Shown here: in pieces, positions 42,001 to 51,557 of the stretch | Numbering within the stretch: the stretch's first letter is position 1 | How the letters are laid out: the number at the start of each line of letters is the position of its first letter | NCBI GenBank assembly: GCA_003219175.1 | Contig: QHPU01000044.1 | Span: 1 to 64,000 of the forward strand | From: Verrucomicrobiota bacterium | GTDB lineage: Bacteria; Verrucomicrobiota; Verrucomicrobiia; Chthoniobacterales; UBA10450 | Reading direction: 5' to 3' | Length of the DNA stretch: 64,000 nt | The notes under the pieces: model-generated | What the model was told of the DNA's origin: nothing | What the model saw: only the letters and a program-made list of their open reading frames with translations | Databases searched by the model: none | Program-made: the position numbers and the translations under genes

Positions 42001-42095
42001 AAACCGGCCTTGCTGAAAATCGATTCCGGGTGGCGATCCACCAGGTCAAAGATTTGCATGCCGCGGCGCTCGACCTCGGCTTGGATGGGACTCAT
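39036..42095 (-). CDS. putA: Bifunctional proline dehydrogenase / L-glutamate gamma-semialdehyde dehydrogenase
   Basis: PRODH domain (RLVKGAYWDYE, FQFLYGMAGPIK) and ALDH domain (VVAPWNFPVAILCGM, GQKCSACSRLIVLE). Linker contains REP-like insertion. Confidence 0.95.
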   Translation of the reverse strand: MSPIQAEVERRGMQIFDLVDRHPESIFSKAGFYQRMMEFSMRDEHFKVQMFRFVDVLASLRRGSDIVQHLDEYFADMRNGYTPLIRTGVSLARIVPIISGKFLRWNVSGMARQFIAGRNPEDVMKTLRKKRRQGIGFTVDLLGEAVVSEEEAAEYMGRCQELLEHLARETRGWTDPLGKNFELFPVVNVSVKISALYSQMNPADPADALAHLAPKLRPILHRAKELGAFINFDMESYAHKNATVELFRTLFTESEFYDWPHAGIVIQAYLRDAETDLRDLIAWGRARGTRFTVRLVKGAYWDYEKIKSTQNGWVIPVWLQKPESDANFERLTRILLENESIVTSAFGSHNVRSIAYAQAVAEELQIDRSRFEFQFLYGMAGPIKRALVDMGYRVREYSPVGELLPGMSYLVRRLLENTSNEGFLRAKFSEHVSATQLLRDPRELLNGAVEAAVSAAPTDDFAADTAAATADFSRNGATPEAPPGDSYKNASLVNFVLPESQEKMRTALREVRAHFGQKHPLVIDGKEIWTDKLLKSVNPSAPAEIIGYVAEAGIPEAERAVKAARRAFETWARTPLEERCRLLERAAAILDRRRFELSAVEVFEVGKAWAEADGDIREAMDFCLFYAEQMRLIGYPRLTQNVPGEESYQHYWPRGVALVVAPWNFPVAILCGMVTAALVTGNAVIMKPAEPSAILGSLLMEVFQEAGVPPGVLNCLHGRGSVIGAYLVDHPDVEMIAFTGSREVGLRIWESAGKTRLGQRELKRVVCEMGGKNAVIVDSDADLDETIVDTIYSAFGYQGQKCSACSRLIVLEENYERVMHRLLTAAASLRVGNPEQPGIIVGPVIDETAYHRIQEIIEKGKTEATLAFQATDIPDKGYFIPPTIFTDVKPEMTLSQCEIFGPVLSVLKARDLDDAIRIANDTDYALTAGFFSRSPANIERIKAELVAGNVYVNRSCTGAVVGRHPFGGFKMSGGGTKAGGSDYLLNFLVPRVVTENIMRHGFAPEVTPERRAEFLWPPR
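40690..40751. repeat. REP-doublet-like element (R6) in frame inside putA linker
   Basis: Minus strand GTAGAGGCAGCCGTGTCGGCTGCACCGACGGATGATTTTGCGGCCGACACGGCCGCCGCTAC (62 bp); encodes VEAAVSAAPTDDFAADTAAAT. Confidence 0.92.
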
Positions 42096-42203
42096 GCTCG
42101 ACTGTAAACCGCGCCTCGCCGTTGGCAAAGCCGCGACTGATCAAACGTCCGCCGCTGATTACGCGATTGCTCGAAGGATGAAACTCGGGTAGCGACTCCA
42201 TAA

Positions 42204-43247
42204 ATGATTCCGCCGCGCCAGGAATTTGCGAGTGACAACACGGCCGGCATTTGTCCCGAAGCGGCAGCAGCGCTGGCTCAGGCCAATGCTGGTTCAGCGC
42301 CATCCTATGGCGACGATGAGTGGACCTGGCGGCTATGTGATCGGGTGCGCGAGCTTTTCGAAATCGATTGCGACGTTTTTCTTGTCTTCAACGGAACGGC
42401 GGCGAATGCGCTCGCCCTGGCACAGCTTTGCCAGCCCTTTCACAGCATCATCTGTCATGAGAACGCGCACATCGAAAATGACGAATGCGGCGCGTGCGAG
42501 TTTTATACTGGCGGATCGAAGCTGATTCCCATCCGCGGCGCGAACGGCAAGATCGATTTGTGCGAAGTGGACGCGGCGCTGCTACGGCAACACGAACTAC
42601 ATTCTCACAAGCCGCGCGTGATCAGTCTTACACAGCCGACGGAACTCGGAACGGTTTATACGGCGGATGAAATTCGCAAAATTTCAGCGTTCGCGCAGAA
42701 GCGTCAGATGCTTTTGCATGTAGACGGCGCGCGCTTTGCGAATGCCGTTGCCGCGCTTCGGTGTGCGCCGAGAGAGATCACGTGGCAGGCAGGCGTAGAC
42801 GCTCTTTCCTTTGGCGGGACAAAGAACGGTCTGGCCGCGGGCGAGCTGGTGATTTTTTTTAACAAACAGCACAGCGCTGGCTTCGACTATCGGACAAAAC
42901 AGGGCGGCCATCTGGCTTCCAAGATGCGCTTTCTGGCGGCCCCCTGGATCGCTTTGTTAGAGACGGATGTCTGGTTGAAAAATGCGCAGCGCGCGAACGA
43001 TGCAGCGCTCAGATTAGCCGACGGACTGCGTGATTGCGGAGTTGAGATCGTTTTTCCAGTTGAGTCCAACGCGGTGTTTGTTCGCCTCGATGCAATGGTC
43101 GCCCGGAAGTTGCGCGAACTTGGATGGGATTTTTACAAGTTCATCGAACCGGACATTTACCGCGTCATGTGCGCGTGGTCGACCAACGCCGAGGCGATTA
43201 CGGCGTTGCTTTCCGACTACGGAAGTTGCGTGTCTTCGGTGCGCTGA
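42204..43247 (+). CDS. ltaE: Low-specificity L-threonine aldolase
   Basis: FASDNTAGICPEAAAAL; SYGDDEWT; LLHVDGARFANA; LSFGGTKNG Lys motif. Confidence 0.93.
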   Translation: MIPPRQEFASDNTAGICPEAAAALAQANAGSAPSYGDDEWTWRLCDRVRELFEIDCDVFLVFNGTAANALALAQLCQPFHSIICHENAHIENDECGACEFYTGGSKLIPIRGANGKIDLCEVDAALLRQHELHSHKPRVISLTQPTELGTVYTADEIRKISAFAQKRQMLLHVDGARFANAVAALRCAPREITWQAGVDALSFGGTKNGLAAGELVIFFNKQHSAGFDYRTKQGGHLASKMRFLAAPWIALLETDVWLKNAQRANDAALRLADGLRDCGVEIVFPVESNAVFVRLDAMVARKLRELGWDFYKFIEPDIYRVMCAWSTNAEAITALLSDYGSCVSSVR

Positions 43248-43259
43248 TAACGTCGTACG

Positions 43260-43769
43260 ATGACTCGCGCTGGCGCGATCGCTTTCCTGCTGTCGGTGGC
43301 TGTTTGTGGTTGCCGCACCGCAGAAAATGTGGCCTCGACTTCCGCGGCGATGGTAACTGCACCCGCGCATTTTGTAAGCAAGAAGTTGCACGGCGACCAG
43401 ACAAGCACTGAGAGCACGGACGCGACAGTTTACGAGAATCAGCCGGTAGAGACAGCGCCTCCACCGCCACAACCGGCTCCCGCCCGGTCGCCTCGCACCA
43501 TCACATCAACGACGACCACGGCGTCGCCGCCGCCTCAGCAGAACGAAACTCATCCGTCAACGTCTGCGACGTCCCACCCGGGTGCGACACCGCAGAGTTC
43601 GTCGACAAATTCAGCGGCGCAGTTTCCGGTGGCAAAGCCGGTTCCCGGGAAACCTGGCTATGTTTTCAGTCCCTACGATCCCAACGGCGGTTATGTCGAT
43701 GTGAGTGGCTATCCTTCTGGGAGTAAGGTAAAAGACCCTTACTCGCAGAAGATTTTTCTGGTTCCATAA
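43260..43769 (+). CDS. Hypothetical lipoprotein, Pro/Thr-rich
   Basis: Lipobox VAVCGC; low-complexity middle; conserved-looking C-terminus PGKPGYVFSPYDPNGGYVDVSGYPSGSKVKDPYSQKIFLVP. Confidence 0.75.
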   Translation: MTRAGAIAFLLSVAVCGCRTAENVASTSAAMVTAPAHFVSKKLHGDQTSTESTDATVYENQPVETAPPPPQPAPARSPRTITSTTTTASPPPQQNETHPSTSATSHPGATPQSSSTNSAAQFPVAKPVPGKPGYVFSPYDPNGGYVDVSGYPSGSKVKDPYSQKIFLVP

Positions 43770-43936
43770 GCTCCTTAGGTTTCGTCAGGGGGTCGCGCTG
43801 GTCCAGGGATCAACCTTTGCGGCGCGCCATTTCGTTCAGGGTACCCGACGAGCGCAGAATTGCGAAAAAAGCCCAAAACGGGCCTTACAACTTACTTGCA
43901 TTACGTATTTAGTCTGCAGGGCTTCGCAGCTCGGCA

Positions 43937-45517
43937 ATGAGGCTGGAGGAATATTGCGATCGGTCTTTAATGGGCAGCATACTTCGTGCTTTTATGGATA
44001 TTATGGGATTTACTCTCTTTCGGTTACCGCGCGGCTGTCCCCTTCAGCAGCGATCCCTCGCATCTCTGCAAATCCTCTCAATCCTGATCGTTTTGGCCAT
44101 CGGTATCCTCCTTTCTCACCACGCAGAGGGCTATGTCCTGGAGGGGGTCAGCTGGCCGAGCGGGAGTGTCGTTACCTTCCAAATGGGGCTCGGTCCGGCC
44201 GGACGCACTCTGATTGATGGAAATACATCTTGGAATACCGCTGCGTCCCCCGCACTCACCGCTTGGGACAATGTCGTGGCTCGACTGGACTACACGAGCA
44301 ACGTCGCCAGTACTTCTGCTTCCTCGGGTGACCACGTCAACACGGTAGTCTTCTCGACCACAGTCTTTGGACAGAAATTTGGAACGGGAACGCTTGCGGT
44401 CACCTACTACAGGTCTATGAACAAGTCGATTGTCGAGGCCGACATTCTGTTTAACAAAAATCAGCAGTTCGATTCCTATCGCGGGCCGCTGCGTTATGGT
44501 AGCAGCGGCTGGGCGATAGGCGATATTCGCCGGGTCTTTATCCATGAACTCGGTCATGCGCTCGGTTTGGACCATCCTGATCAGCATGGCCAGCATGTCG
44601 ACGCCATAATGAACTCGGTGACGAGTAACCGCGAGACGCTCTCTGCCGACGATACCGCCGGCGCGCAATCGATGTATGGCGCGCCAACGCCGACGCCCAC
44701 ACCTACGCCGACACCGACGCCGAACCCTTCCGGGAGCCATTTGGGCAATATTTCTACACGAATGAACGTGGGCAGCGGGAATAATGTGATGATCGCCGGC
44801 TTCATAGTTTGGGGCTCGCAATCCAAAACAATACTTGTCCGTGCGCTTGGGCCGACTCTCGGCAGCTATGGGGTCGCTAACGTATTGAGCGATCCAATGC
44901 TTGAGTTGCACGCTTCTTCGGGTGCCACGATTGCGACGAACGACGACTGGCAGACCGGATCGCAGGCTTCACAAATCAGCAGCAGTGGCTACGCCCCCAG
45001 TAACAGCAATGAACCTGCCCTGATTGCTACTCTGGCAGCGGGGTCCTACACCGCGATCGTGCGCGGTTACAACAATTCAACCGGTATCGGATTGGTCGAG
45101 GTGTATGAATTGGATACTTTATCAAGTCGTTTATCTAATATTTCGACCCGTGGACAGGTTGGCACGGACCAAAGTGTTGTCATTGCCGGCCTTATCATCG
45201 ATGGGTCAACATCAAAGAAACTGATCATTCGCGCACTGGGTCCGTCCCTGGCCGCGCCGCCATTCTCGCTCTCGGGGACGTTATCTGATCCAGTCTTGGA
45301 ACTGCATGACAGCTCCGGTAACCTGCTCGCTAGCAATGACGATTGGGGCATTGGGACCCAGGCAGCCGCTATCTCATCGAGTGGTTACTCGCCGCGGAAC
45401 GCCAAGGAGTCGGCGATTATCGCGACTCTCCCAACTGGCAACTACACTGCGATTATTCGTGGGGTGAATAATAGCACCGGGCTCGCGCTGGTAGATGCAT
45501 ATGATCTTGATCCTTAG
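43937..45517 (+). CDS. Matrixin-family secreted metalloprotease with (TP)n linker and two ~120-aa C-terminal repeats
   Basis: HELGHALGLDHPDQHGQHVDAIMN; PTPTPTPTPTPTPNP; repeats LGNISTRMNVGSGNNVMIAGF... and LSNISTRGQVGTDQSVVIAGL... Confidence 0.9.
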   Translation: MRLEEYCDRSLMGSILRAFMDIMGFTLFRLPRGCPLQQRSLASLQILSILIVLAIGILLSHHAEGYVLEGVSWPSGSVVTFQMGLGPAGRTLIDGNTSWNTAASPALTAWDNVVARLDYTSNVASTSASSGDHVNTVVFSTTVFGQKFGTGTLAVTYYRSMNKSIVEADILFNKNQQFDSYRGPLRYGSSGWAIGDIRRVFIHELGHALGLDHPDQHGQHVDAIMNSVTSNRETLSADDTAGAQSMYGAPTPTPTPTPTPTPNPSGSHLGNISTRMNVGSGNNVMIAGFIVWGSQSKTILVRALGPTLGSYGVANVLSDPMLELHASSGATIATNDDWQTGSQASQISSSGYAPSNSNEPALIATLAAGSYTAIVRGYNNSTGIGLVEVYELDTLSSRLSNISTRGQVGTDQSVVIAGLIIDGSTSKKLIIRALGPSLAAPPFSLSGTLSDPVLELHDSSGNLLASNDDWGIGTQAAAISSSGYSPRNAKESAIIATLPTGNYTAIIRGVNNSTGLALVDAYDLDP

Positions 45518-45598
45518 ATTGAACGAAAACCGCGTCCTCGCGATCAAATGCTCTCCCTTTGAATCATTCGTAAATCCAATTAGGTTTAGGTTCCTCCA

Positions 45599-46177
45599 AT
45601 GAAAAAATTCTCCCAATTATTGATTTCCGGGGCCTGTCTGTTTCTTGCCGGCACCGGGCTGGCGACAACGGTTATTCCGCCTTCATTCGATGAGCTCGTT
45701 TCCCGGGCCCAAATGATCTTTCAAGGCAGTGTGACTGATGTGCGCTCCGAATGGACGGGAGAAGGTGCGCAACGTCACATCATGAGTTACGTGACGCTGA
45801 AAGTAGAAGACGCGATCAAGGGCAATCCTGGTTCGACCGTCACTCTGCGTATGCTGGGCGGGACCGTCGGTGGTGAGACAATGGAAGTAGCCGATGCGCC
45901 CAAGTTCAAGGTTGGCGACCGAGACATTCTGTTTGTGGAGAACAACGGCACTCAGTTTGTCCCCCTCGTCGGCATCATGCATGGTCGCTTCCGTGTAGAG
46001 AAAGATACTACAGGCCAAGATGCCGTTTTTACCAATGAAGGTTCGCCGTTAAGCGATGTCACCCAGCTTGGTAAGAGTGAAAAAGCGGCCTCCGCCGGGC
46101 GTCCCATTTCCAAGCAGGAATTCCGGCAGGCAATTCAAGCCAAAGCGCAGCAACAAGTCGGGCAGCTTAAGCCCTAA
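45599..46177 (+). CDS. Hypothetical secreted protein, likely partner of upstream matrixin
   Basis: Signal peptide; SFDELVSRAQMIFQGSVTDVRSEW pattern. Confidence 0.75.
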   Translation: MKKFSQLLISGACLFLAGTGLATTVIPPSFDELVSRAQMIFQGSVTDVRSEWTGEGAQRHIMSYVTLKVEDAIKGNPGSTVTLRMLGGTVGGETMEVADAPKFKVGDRDILFVENNGTQFVPLVGIMHGRFRVEKDTTGQDAVFTNEGSPLSDVTQLGKSEKAASAGRPISKQEFRQAIQAKAQQQVGQLKP

Positions 46178-46219
46178 CGCCGTTAACGGGCCGCGCCTGC
46201 CGCGCGCTTTTCAGTGTGA

Positions 46220-46447
46220 TTAAGGAACTTCGTTCGAAGCGCGTTCGCGTTTTACCTGCTGCCTCACTTCGTTAGTCCGATCAATCGCAGCCTTTGCCCA
46301 ATCGTGTTCGCTTGCTGGCCGCGGCGTCAATGTCGGCTGAGCTGCCGCCGGGGCATTTTTCTTTGCGGCCTCCGCCTTCTGCGCTGTCTGCTGATGCAAG
46401 AAGATCACGCCCGCAACGATCAATGCGATGATGACGAAGTAGCGCAT
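46220..46447 (-). CDS. Hypothetical small membrane-anchored protein
   Basis: MRYFVIIALIVAGVIFLHQQTAQ followed by Ala/Pro-rich region. Confidence 0.55.
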   Translation of the reverse strand: MRYFVIIALIVAGVIFLHQQTAQKAEAAKKNAPAAAQPTLTPRPASEHDWAKAAIDRTNEVRQQVKRERASNEVP

Positions 46448-46518
46448 TCTTTTTCATCAGCACAATATGGGCCAGTTCCTACCATTGCCCGAAGGGATGC
46501 CGAGTGATAAATAGTCAT

Positions 46519-48633
46519 ATGAACGCAATTTGGCGTTCCGTATTCTTGCTCTGGTTGCCGACGTGGCTTGCGATGACGGCGCATGCCCAAATTTATCAAG
46601 GCCGGCAGTTGGTACACGTTGACGCCTTGGCCAATGTCAGTGCAATCGTTCCGGGCGAACCGTTCCTTGTTGGCGTTCGCCTAAAAATGGAGCCGCACTG
46701 GCACACCTATTGGAAATATCCGGGCGACGCGGGAATTCCGACCGACATCAAGTGGCAATTGCCCGGAGGCTGGCGTGTCGGCGATATTCAATGGCCCATC
46801 CCACTGAAGCTCGAGGAACCAGGTGACATTCTGATTTACGGCTATCACGATGAGGTCCTTTTGATTCAACAGCTCACGCCCCCGAAGGACCTAACCGGCG
46901 CGAATGCGAATCTGTCGGCCAAAGTTAACTGGCTTGTGTGCGAGAAAATCTGCATTCCCGGCGATGGAACGGTAACGCTGTCGCTTCCAATTGCACCAGC
47001 CAATTCGCCCGCCAACATCGACCTGTTTGCACGGTTTCAAAAGCAGTTGCCAAACTCGCCGGCTGCCGATTTTTCCGCTTCGTGGAAAGCCAATGCTGCA
47101 GGCTTGGTCTTGCACGTGAGTCACCCCGACCTGGGGAAATTTTCTTCCGTCGAATTCTTCCCGTCGCCGCCGGAAAATGTCGCTGTCGGTCATCCGCGTT
47201 TGACGTCGCGTGATGGCAATGTCTCGACCTTTGATGTTCCGCTGGACAATGCGAACGGGAAATTCAAATCGCTTCCGGGTCTGCTTGTATTTGGAAGCTC
47301 CAACGGTGCGCCCGATCGCAGTGCCTGGGATATTTCAGTGGGACATGAAACCGCAGCGGCTAACGAGAAGTCGACGTTGAGTGAAATCATTCGTTTCCTC
47401 ATTTTCGGGTTTATCGGCGGTTTCATTCTTAATTTGATGCCGTGTGTCTTGCCGGTGATCTCGCTTAAGATTTTCGGCTTTATTCAGCAGGCGGGCCAGA
47501 GTCGGGCCCGCATCTTTCGCAGTGGTCTCGCCTTCATTGCGGGAATTTTCGTCTGGTTCCTTGGTCTGGCGCTTGTCCTTGTCATCATCAAGTGGGCCGG
47601 AGGTCAGCCAGTTTGGGCAGCACAATTTACCAACCCCTATTTCGTTCTCGCCATGAGCGCGGTTGTGCTGGTCTTTGCGCTGAACCTTTTCGGCGTTTTC
47701 GAGATTAACCTGCCACAATGGCTCAGTCGCCGCGCCGTCGCCGCCGAATCCGCTCATGGGGACGCGGGGTCGTTTTTCCAGGGAGTTTTTGCAACCATTC
47801 TCGCGACGCCGTGCACTGCGCCATTTCTTGGCACCGCGCTTGGCTTCGCCTTCACGCAATCGGCTATCGTTATTCTGGCGATTTTTTCCTCAATCGCCCT
47901 CGGAATGAGTCTGCCCTACTTCTTGTTAAGCGCGCAGCCCGCCTGGCTCAAGTTCCTGCCGAAACCGGGCCCATGGATGTTACGCGTGAAACAGCTGATG
48001 GGTTTTCTGCTGATCGCAACGTTGATCTTTTTGCTTTCTGTGCTCGGAGCGCAACGCGGCGTCGCCGGCCTCATCTGGACATGCGCGTTCCTGCTCGTGC
48101 TTAGCTTGGTTTGTTGGTTGAAGGGCGTGTTCATGACGCCAGTTGCCTCCGCGCGAACCCGCGCCTCTGTCCTTCTGCTCATGCTCCTGCTCGTAATCGG
48201 GAGCGGTTACTATTTCATTTGGGAGAAATTCCAAACCGCATCAGCCGTAGGCCCGACAGCCTCTGCTGGCAGCGGCTGGGAAAAATTTACTCTGGAGCGC
48301 CTCGCCTCCGAACTGCAGCAGGGGCACCCAATTTTTATCGACTTCACCGCTGAATGGTGCATCACCTGCAAATTCAACGAATCGACCGTCCTCGAGACCG
48401 GCGCTGTGCGCGCCGCCTTTTCCGAGCATCAAATCGTAAAATTAAAAGCCGATTGGACGAACGGCGATCCGGCGATTACGAAATTATTAAAACAATTCGG
48501 CCGGCCAGGTGTCCCACTCTATGTGCTTTATCCGGGAGGCACGGCGCAACCGTATGTTTTCCCGGAATTGCTCACGAAAAATATCGTGCTAGAAAAATTG
48601 GAAACCGTTAACCGCAACATCGCGTCACAATAG
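46519..48633 (+). CDS. dsbD: Protein-disulfide reductase DsbD/ScsB family
   Basis: N-terminal DsbD beta domain, TM core LMPCVLPVISLKIF / TPCTAPFLGTALGFAF, C-terminal thioredoxin FTAEWCITCKFNE. Confidence 0.92.
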   Translation: MNAIWRSVFLLWLPTWLAMTAHAQIYQGRQLVHVDALANVSAIVPGEPFLVGVRLKMEPHWHTYWKYPGDAGIPTDIKWQLPGGWRVGDIQWPIPLKLEEPGDILIYGYHDEVLLIQQLTPPKDLTGANANLSAKVNWLVCEKICIPGDGTVTLSLPIAPANSPANIDLFARFQKQLPNSPAADFSASWKANAAGLVLHVSHPDLGKFSSVEFFPSPPENVAVGHPRLTSRDGNVSTFDVPLDNANGKFKSLPGLLVFGSSNGAPDRSAWDISVGHETAAANEKSTLSEIIRFLIFGFIGGFILNLMPCVLPVISLKIFGFIQQAGQSRARIFRSGLAFIAGIFVWFLGLALVLVIIKWAGGQPVWAAQFTNPYFVLAMSAVVLVFALNLFGVFEINLPQWLSRRAVAAESAHGDAGSFFQGVFATILATPCTAPFLGTALGFAFTQSAIVILAIFSSIALGMSLPYFLLSAQPAWLKFLPKPGPWMLRVKQLMGFLLIATLIFLLSVLGAQRGVAGLIWTCAFLLVLSLVCWLKGVFMTPVASARTRASVLLLMLLLVIGSGYYFIWEKFQTASAVGPTASAGSGWEKFTLERLASELQQGHPIFIDFTAEWCITCKFNESTVLETGAVRAAFSEHQIVKLKADWTNGDPAITKLLKQFGRPGVPLYVLYPGGTAQPYVFPELLTKNIVLEKLETVNRNIASQ

Positions 48634-48635
48634 AT

Positions 48636-49238
48636 ATGAAAACAGTTCTTCTTGCCTTGATTTCGCTCACAGCCACCACGCTTATCGCCGCCGATTCACC
48701 GCCGGTCGGAGCGGCTGCGCCGGATTTCAGCCTTCCCGATGCTGCGGGAAAAACGCACAGCCTTTCCGAATACAAGGGCAAATACGTGGTGCTGGAATGG
48801 TTTAATCCGGAATGCCCGTTTGTGAAAAAGCATTACGGCAGCGGCAACATGCAGAAATTGCAGAGCGAATACACCGGAAAAGGTGTGGTCTGGCTATCGA
48901 TCGACTCCAATGCGCCAGGCTTGGAGGGTAACCTGACGGCGGAGCAAGCGCAGAAAGTGATGAAAGATTGGAATACCAGGCAAACCGCACTGCTGCTTGA
49001 CTCTCAAGGCAAAGCCGGTCGCGCTTACAATGCACGCAACACGCCGCACATGTTTGTTATCAACCCGGAGGGCAAAATCGTTTATGAAGGCGCGATCGAC
49101 AGCAAAGCGACGCCCAATCCGGCCGACATTCCGAGCTCGACCAATTACGTGAAAGCTGCACTCGATGAATCGATGAGCGGCAAAGCCGTCTCGAACTCCA
49201 ATACCCGCCCCTACGGTTGCTCGGTTAAATACAAATAG
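48636..49238 (+). CDS. Thioredoxin-family redoxin (AhpC/TSA-like), secreted
   Basis: Signal peptide; APDFSLPDAAGKTHSLSEYKGKYVVLEWFNPECPFVKKHY. Confidence 0.9.
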   Translation: MKTVLLALISLTATTLIAADSPPVGAAAPDFSLPDAAGKTHSLSEYKGKYVVLEWFNPECPFVKKHYGSGNMQKLQSEYTGKGVVWLSIDSNAPGLEGNLTAEQAQKVMKDWNTRQTALLLDSQGKAGRAYNARNTPHMFVINPEGKIVYEGAIDSKATPNPADIPSSTNYVKAALDESMSGKAVSNSNTRPYGCSVKYK

Positions 49239-49311
49239 CCGATCTGCGCTTTGTAATTGTAGCCGGGGATCGATGATGCCGGCTGGGGAAGTTGCGTATG
49301 AAACGTATTTC

Positions 49312-49605
49312 TCAGGCTGTGCGTTTCCGGTCGATCAAGGCCCAGACTAAGGCCACAATCCACCCGACCAGGAACAGCGGTGTAAACAGCAGATCGATTA
49401 GCCAAATAGCGAAAAAGTGCGAGTGATTCCGATGGCAGGCGATGATCGCGGGCAGCATGTATAGCAAGGCGCAAATAGCGAACCAGTACGGCAGGATCCT
49501 ATCCCGATCACTCGCATAAGTCCCCGTGCTGAATGCCCAAACATCCAATACTAAAACGAGACCGATGGGCGTGTAAGTTAGAAGTACCTTGGTGATGGGT
49601 TTCAC
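49312..49605 (-). CDS. Superinfection-immunity-like small membrane protein
   Basis: YMLPAIIACHRNHSHFFAIWLIDLLFTPLFLVGWIVALVWAL resembles Imm_superinfect. Confidence 0.6.
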   Translation of the reverse strand: MKPITKVLLTYTPIGLVLVLDVWAFSTGTYASDRDRILPYWFAICALLYMLPAIIACHRNHSHFFAIWLIDLLFTPLFLVGWIVALVWALIDRKRTA

Positions 49606-49661
49606 TTTCGTCGTCGGTAGTCAGTCACATTGCGCCTGGCTGTGCTAAACGCCGAATATCC

Positions 49662-50235
49662 TCACGTTACGTGAGAGTGCAGGTAACGCTCAGCGACATC
49701 GCGAAAGATCTCGTAACGGTTGAGTTCGCATACGAGGCTTATCTCCGACGATGCGGCTACATGCGTGAGGGTGAGGGGGAAACCGATTTTCTTTAGCATG
49801 CGATTCGCCATCGGGTTGTCGGCTTTAGGCTCACAAATGATACGCTTCAGATTGAAGCGTTCGTAAAAGTCGAGCGCCGACAAACAAAAGAGGCGCGGGC
49901 CGTAGCCCTTACCGCGCAGATCGGAGCGCCACATGTGGAGGTGCATTCTACCGAAATCGCCCGCTACGATGTCTTTTAGCGAAGAATGTCCGATGGCTGT
50001 ACCATCAATACACCATGCAAGCACAAAACTGGAATGGCGATCCGGCGGAGCGCCAATCATCGCAATGAGGTCGGCGCGCAGTTGGGTGGCCGACGGCACA
50101 CGCTTGATATCGAGGCCCATACGCTCGGCGTCAGCTTTGGAAGGTTGCGTGAAGTAGGCGATAAAGCCATCCAGATCTTCAATCGCGAGCGGACGAATGC
50201 TAAACTCCGGGGGTCTAGCGTTACCAAAACCCATA
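49662..50235 (-). CDS. GNAT family N-acetyltransferase
   Basis: FSIRPLAIEDLDGFIAYFTQP...LRGKGYGPRLFCLSALDFYERFNLKRIICEPKADNPMANRMLKKIGFPLT. Confidence 0.85.
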
Positions 50236-50293
50236 TGATTCAAGCTGGCAGGGCGGTATTCTTTAGTGTAAGTCGGTGGCTCGCTTTGCCAGG

Positions 50294-50746
50294 ATGAACA
50301 TTCTCTTGCAGACGAAAGAAGAAGTCGAGACACACTTTGGAAAAAAGGCGACCATGGCGCCCAATCTCCTCGGTATGGTCGGTCAGGGCGAAGAAGCGTT
50401 CGGTTTCCTGACCGGCGACATGAGTGAAGGATTCGATATCACGGTCGGGTTTTTTAACGGCAAAGCGCGCTACATCGCGTTCAAGAAACGGACGGGCACA
50501 CCGTGGGGCGAAGGAGATTTGCGAACAGTGCTCAGCCAAATCGGGAAGTATTCAAACTGGTCGGTCAAACCGGCTTCGGAGTTCCTCGATTACGTGGAAA
50601 AACGAAAAAAAGGAGTCGTAAACGAGGCTACGGGCTGGCAGGTGCCAAGGCGTCGCTACGCCTTCGTCTTCATCCCCGATGTTCCACGCGAAATCGGGAT
50701 CATGCCTGACAAGACGGCAATCGATCAAAAATTCCCGTTTTCCTAA
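50294..50746 (+). CDS. Hypothetical protein
   Basis: MNILLQTKEEVETHFGKKATMAPNLLG...; consistent codon pattern. Confidence 0.65.
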   Translation: MNILLQTKEEVETHFGKKATMAPNLLGMVGQGEEAFGFLTGDMSEGFDITVGFFNGKARYIAFKKRTGTPWGEGDLRTVLSQIGKYSNWSVKPASEFLDYVEKRKKGVVNEATGWQVPRRRYAFVFIPDVPREIGIMPDKTAIDQKFPFS

Positions 50747-50753
50747 TCGGCGC

Positions 50754-51557
50754 TTACTTGGCGTCGATTTTATTTGTCCCGCTGAAACGCCATGCCGCGC
50801 GCAAAACCGCTGATGGTAACGCTCGCACGATCGTCATTACAATTTTGATCGCGATTCCCGGAACCGCCAAAGCCTTATCCCGCTCGATTGCGGACAATCC
50901 TGCGCGGGCCACTTCCTCCACTGAGACATGCACGGGACTACTTCTTATTTTTCGCATCTGCTGTTCGCGATCCGCAACCTGAGCAAACTCGGTGTGCACC
51001 GGCCCCGGACAAAGGGCGGTCACGGTAATTCCGAGCCCGCGTGTTTCGGCCCGAATGGCTTCGGAAAAACTGGTGACGTATGCCTTGGTCGCCGCGTAGA
51101 CAGCGAGGTCTGGCAGTGGAAGGAAGCCAGCCGAGGAACTAACGTTCAAAATCGCGCCACGTTTCTGTGTGATCATGCGTGGAAGGACCGCGCGTGTTAA
51201 GGCCGTTAATGCCAACGCATTTACCTGGATTTGCTCGTTTACACGAGCCGGATCGGCGGTTGTAAACGAACCGTGGTCACCGAGTCCAGCGTTGTTGACC
51301 AGAAAATCGATCGGCTCGTTCGCGAGCCAGCCAGCGACTTGCACTGTTTGTTCAAGATTCGAAAGATCAACTTCGCGAATCTCAACCTGCAGCGCCTCAT
51401 TTACTCGCAGTAATTCGCTTCGCAGTTTTTCGAGACGATTCCGCCTCCTGGCGACGAGAACTAGAAGTCTTGCCCGGCCCGCGAGTTGTCGTGCTAACTC
51501 GCGCCCGATCCCCGCTGAAGCGCCGGTAATGACTGCCGCACAGCCGTCGAGTTTCAT
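50754..51557 (-). CDS. SDR family oxidoreductase
   Basis: AVITGASAGIGRELARQLAGR; VNNAGLG; YAATKAYVTSFSEA. Confidence 0.93.
   Translation of the reverse strand: MKLDGCAAVITGASAGIGRELARQLAGRARLLVLVARRRNRLEKLRSELLRVNEALQVEIREVDLSNLEQTVQVAGWLANEPIDFLVNNAGLGDHGSFTTADPARVNEQIQVNALALTALTRAVLPRMITQKRGAILNVSSSAGFLPLPDLAVYAATKAYVTSFSEAIRAETRGLGITVTALCPGPVHTEFAQVADREQQMRKIRSSPVHVSVEEVARAGLSAIERDKALAVPGIAIKIVMTIVRALPSAVLRAAWRFSGTNKIDAK

Noticed and set aside
44685-44725. CCGACGCCCACACC-type repeat as a CRISPR-like or tandem DNA element
   Set aside because: Encodes the (PT)n linker of the matrixin; no spacer structure.
44078-44911. 277-aa minus-strand ORF opposite the matrixin
   Set aside because: Shadow ORF; the plus-strand frame has a clear metalloprotease motif.
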